A stretch of DNA of 5,755 nucleotides from an uncultured Ruminococcus sp. Lineage in GTDB: Bacteria; Bacillota; Clostridia; Oscillospirales; Ruminococcaceae. Both the position numbers and the translations under genes were made by a program. The notes beneath the pieces were generated by a model, which was not told the origin of the DNA, ran no database searches, and saw nothing but the letters and a program-made list of their open reading frames with translations. The stretch covers positions 1 through 5,755 of the forward strand of contig CAMCOJ010000151.1 of assembly GCA_945876405.1 (NCBI GenBank), given 5' to 3'. Of this stretch, positions 5,417 through 5,755 are shown in pieces. The first letter of the stretch is position 1; every line of letters begins with the position of its first letter.

Positions 5417-5569
5417 AATGCGATGATAATATTGCCATTAACCATCGATTTAACAAATTCCGGAATAGGATATAAAACCGGAGAAAAGAATATTTACGGT
5501 ATTATCGCACCTGGTATTTCAGCTGCAGTATTGTCTGTAGTGTCATCAAAGAAAAAACGAAACAGAGAT
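5417..5569 (+). pseudogene. Open stretch resembling a degraded cell-wall sorting signal
   Basis: The frame continues without a stop through NAMIILPLTIDLTNSGIG, then Y-K-T-G-E-K-N, a hydrophobic run IYGIIAPGISAAVLSVVSS, and K-K-K-R-N-R-D. The order 'x-x-K-T-G-E, about 16-19 hydrophobic residues, basic tail' is that of a sortase substrate such as LPKTGE, but Leu-Pro is replaced by Gly-Tyr. No start codon with a ribosome site is seen (only a TTG at 5411), and the frame runs on into the palindromic element. It may be a dead fragment of a surface protein gene, or chance. Confidence 0.3.
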
Positions 5570-5604
5570 ATAGTGAACGAAAAAAATATTTTTTCGTTCA
5601 CTAT
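5570..5604. repeat. Perfect 16-bp palindrome (hairpin)
   Basis: The left arm ATAGTGAACGAAAAAA (5570-5585) pairs perfectly with 5589-5604 around a three-base ATA centre. As RNA this is a stable stem-loop with an A/U-rich top; no T-run follows the right arm, so it is not a standard terminator. It shares its outer bases ATAGTGAA with the palindrome at 5663-5707. Confidence 0.85.
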
Positions 5605-5662
5605 TGGCCGATATGCACGGAGTGACCGCAGGGAACGGATGTGCAAGGCAATATTAATAAAA
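5605..5662. other. GC-richer spacer between two palindromes
   Basis: The bases around 5606-5649 are visibly richer in G and C than the surrounding AT-rich DNA. They contain nested complementary pieces: GCC (5607-5609) with GGC (5647-5649), and TGCAC (5614-5618) with GTGCA (5641-5645). Between them lies a purine-rich loop with CGGAGTGACCGCAGGGAACG. This looks like a small structured element or a mobile-repeat core, but I cannot name it. Confidence 0.35.
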
Positions 5663-5707
5663 TAATTATAGTGAAAGTCAAATTTATTTTGACGTTCACT
5701 ATAATTA
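5663..5707. repeat. Long imperfect palindrome (13 + 6 bp stem)
   Basis: TAATTATAGTGAA (5663-5675) pairs with TTCACTATAATTA (5695-5707). After one A-G mismatch the stem continues with GTCAAA (5677-5682) and TTTGAC (5688-5693), closing on a five-base loop. The outer ATAGTGAA/TTCACTAT is the same as in the palindrome at 5570-5604. The remaining bases to the window end (5708-5755) show no gene. Confidence 0.85.
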
Positions 5708-5755
5708 ATGCAGAAGAAACTATAAATATACAGAATCCGCCTGTCTGTGCATTAT

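Noticed and set aside
5411..5665. 84-codon frame starting at TTG 5411 as an intact gene
   Set aside because: The start lies inside the paralogue tail, there is no ribosome site, and the end crosses the palindromic element.
5689..5705. TTGACG and TATAAT as a promoter
   Set aside because: Only five bases separate them; both are by-products of the palindrome.
5740..5755. CTGTCT near the right end as a second adapter
   Set aside because: Only six bases match the mosaic end and the next bases diverge (GTGCATTAT).
46..5755. CRISPR arrays, tRNA, rRNA or riboswitch
   Set aside because: No regularly spaced repeats, no cloverleaf-type sequence and no recognised riboswitch core on reading both strands.

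Overview
This is an AT-rich chromosomal fragment, most likely from a Gram-positive, low-GC Bacillota of the Clostridia (Ruminococcus/Oscillospiraceae-like). The reasons are an agr-type quorum-sensing locus with a clostridial-style AgrD tail (QPKEP), lipoproteins with Gram-positive signal peptides, and a very large lipoprotein that joins a propeller-like region to an ABC-type solute-binding domain. The genus is an inference from these features; no rRNA or other marker gene is present. The first 45 bases are not biological: they are an untrimmed Nextera (Tn5) Illumina adapter with its index, so real sequence begins at 46.

Layout, all on the + strand: 46-156 is the last 36 codons of a GHKL-type histidine kinase (AgrC-like). 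After a short intergenic stretch with a good promoter, 240-824 is agrB (peptide-processing membrane protease), overlapped by 4 bases by a short agrD gene (821-949) encoding the 42-residue autoinducer precursor. From 950 to 1266 there is no intact gene, but 1003-1215 carries what looks like the worn C-terminal end of a second agrB. 1267-1680 encodes a small secreted tyrosine-rich protein whose best ribosome binding site points to an ATG at 1289 in another frame; the two frames meet at an A7 run that is a -1 slippery heptamer. A long hairpin (1692-1739) follows.

1761-2321 encodes a 186-residue lipoprotein of unknown function. It is overlapped by a 1014-residue lipoprotein (2311-5355, TTG start) with a probable beta-propeller followed by a family 1-like extracellular solute-binding domain. 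The last 400 bases hold no intact gene. They contain the C-terminal tail of a second, diverged solute-binding paralogue, a sequence resembling a degraded cell-wall sorting signal, and a compound palindromic element (5570-5707) with four alternating copies of ATAGTGAA.

Working model: the kinase, AgrB and AgrD form a cell-density sensing module in which AgrB trims and cyclises AgrD and the kinase senses the product. The secreted small protein and the two lipoproteins next to it are candidate outputs, but no regulator or shared operator seen here proves this. The two agrB/solute-binding remnants, the A-run frameshift and the palindromes suggest a locus that duplicates and decays readily.
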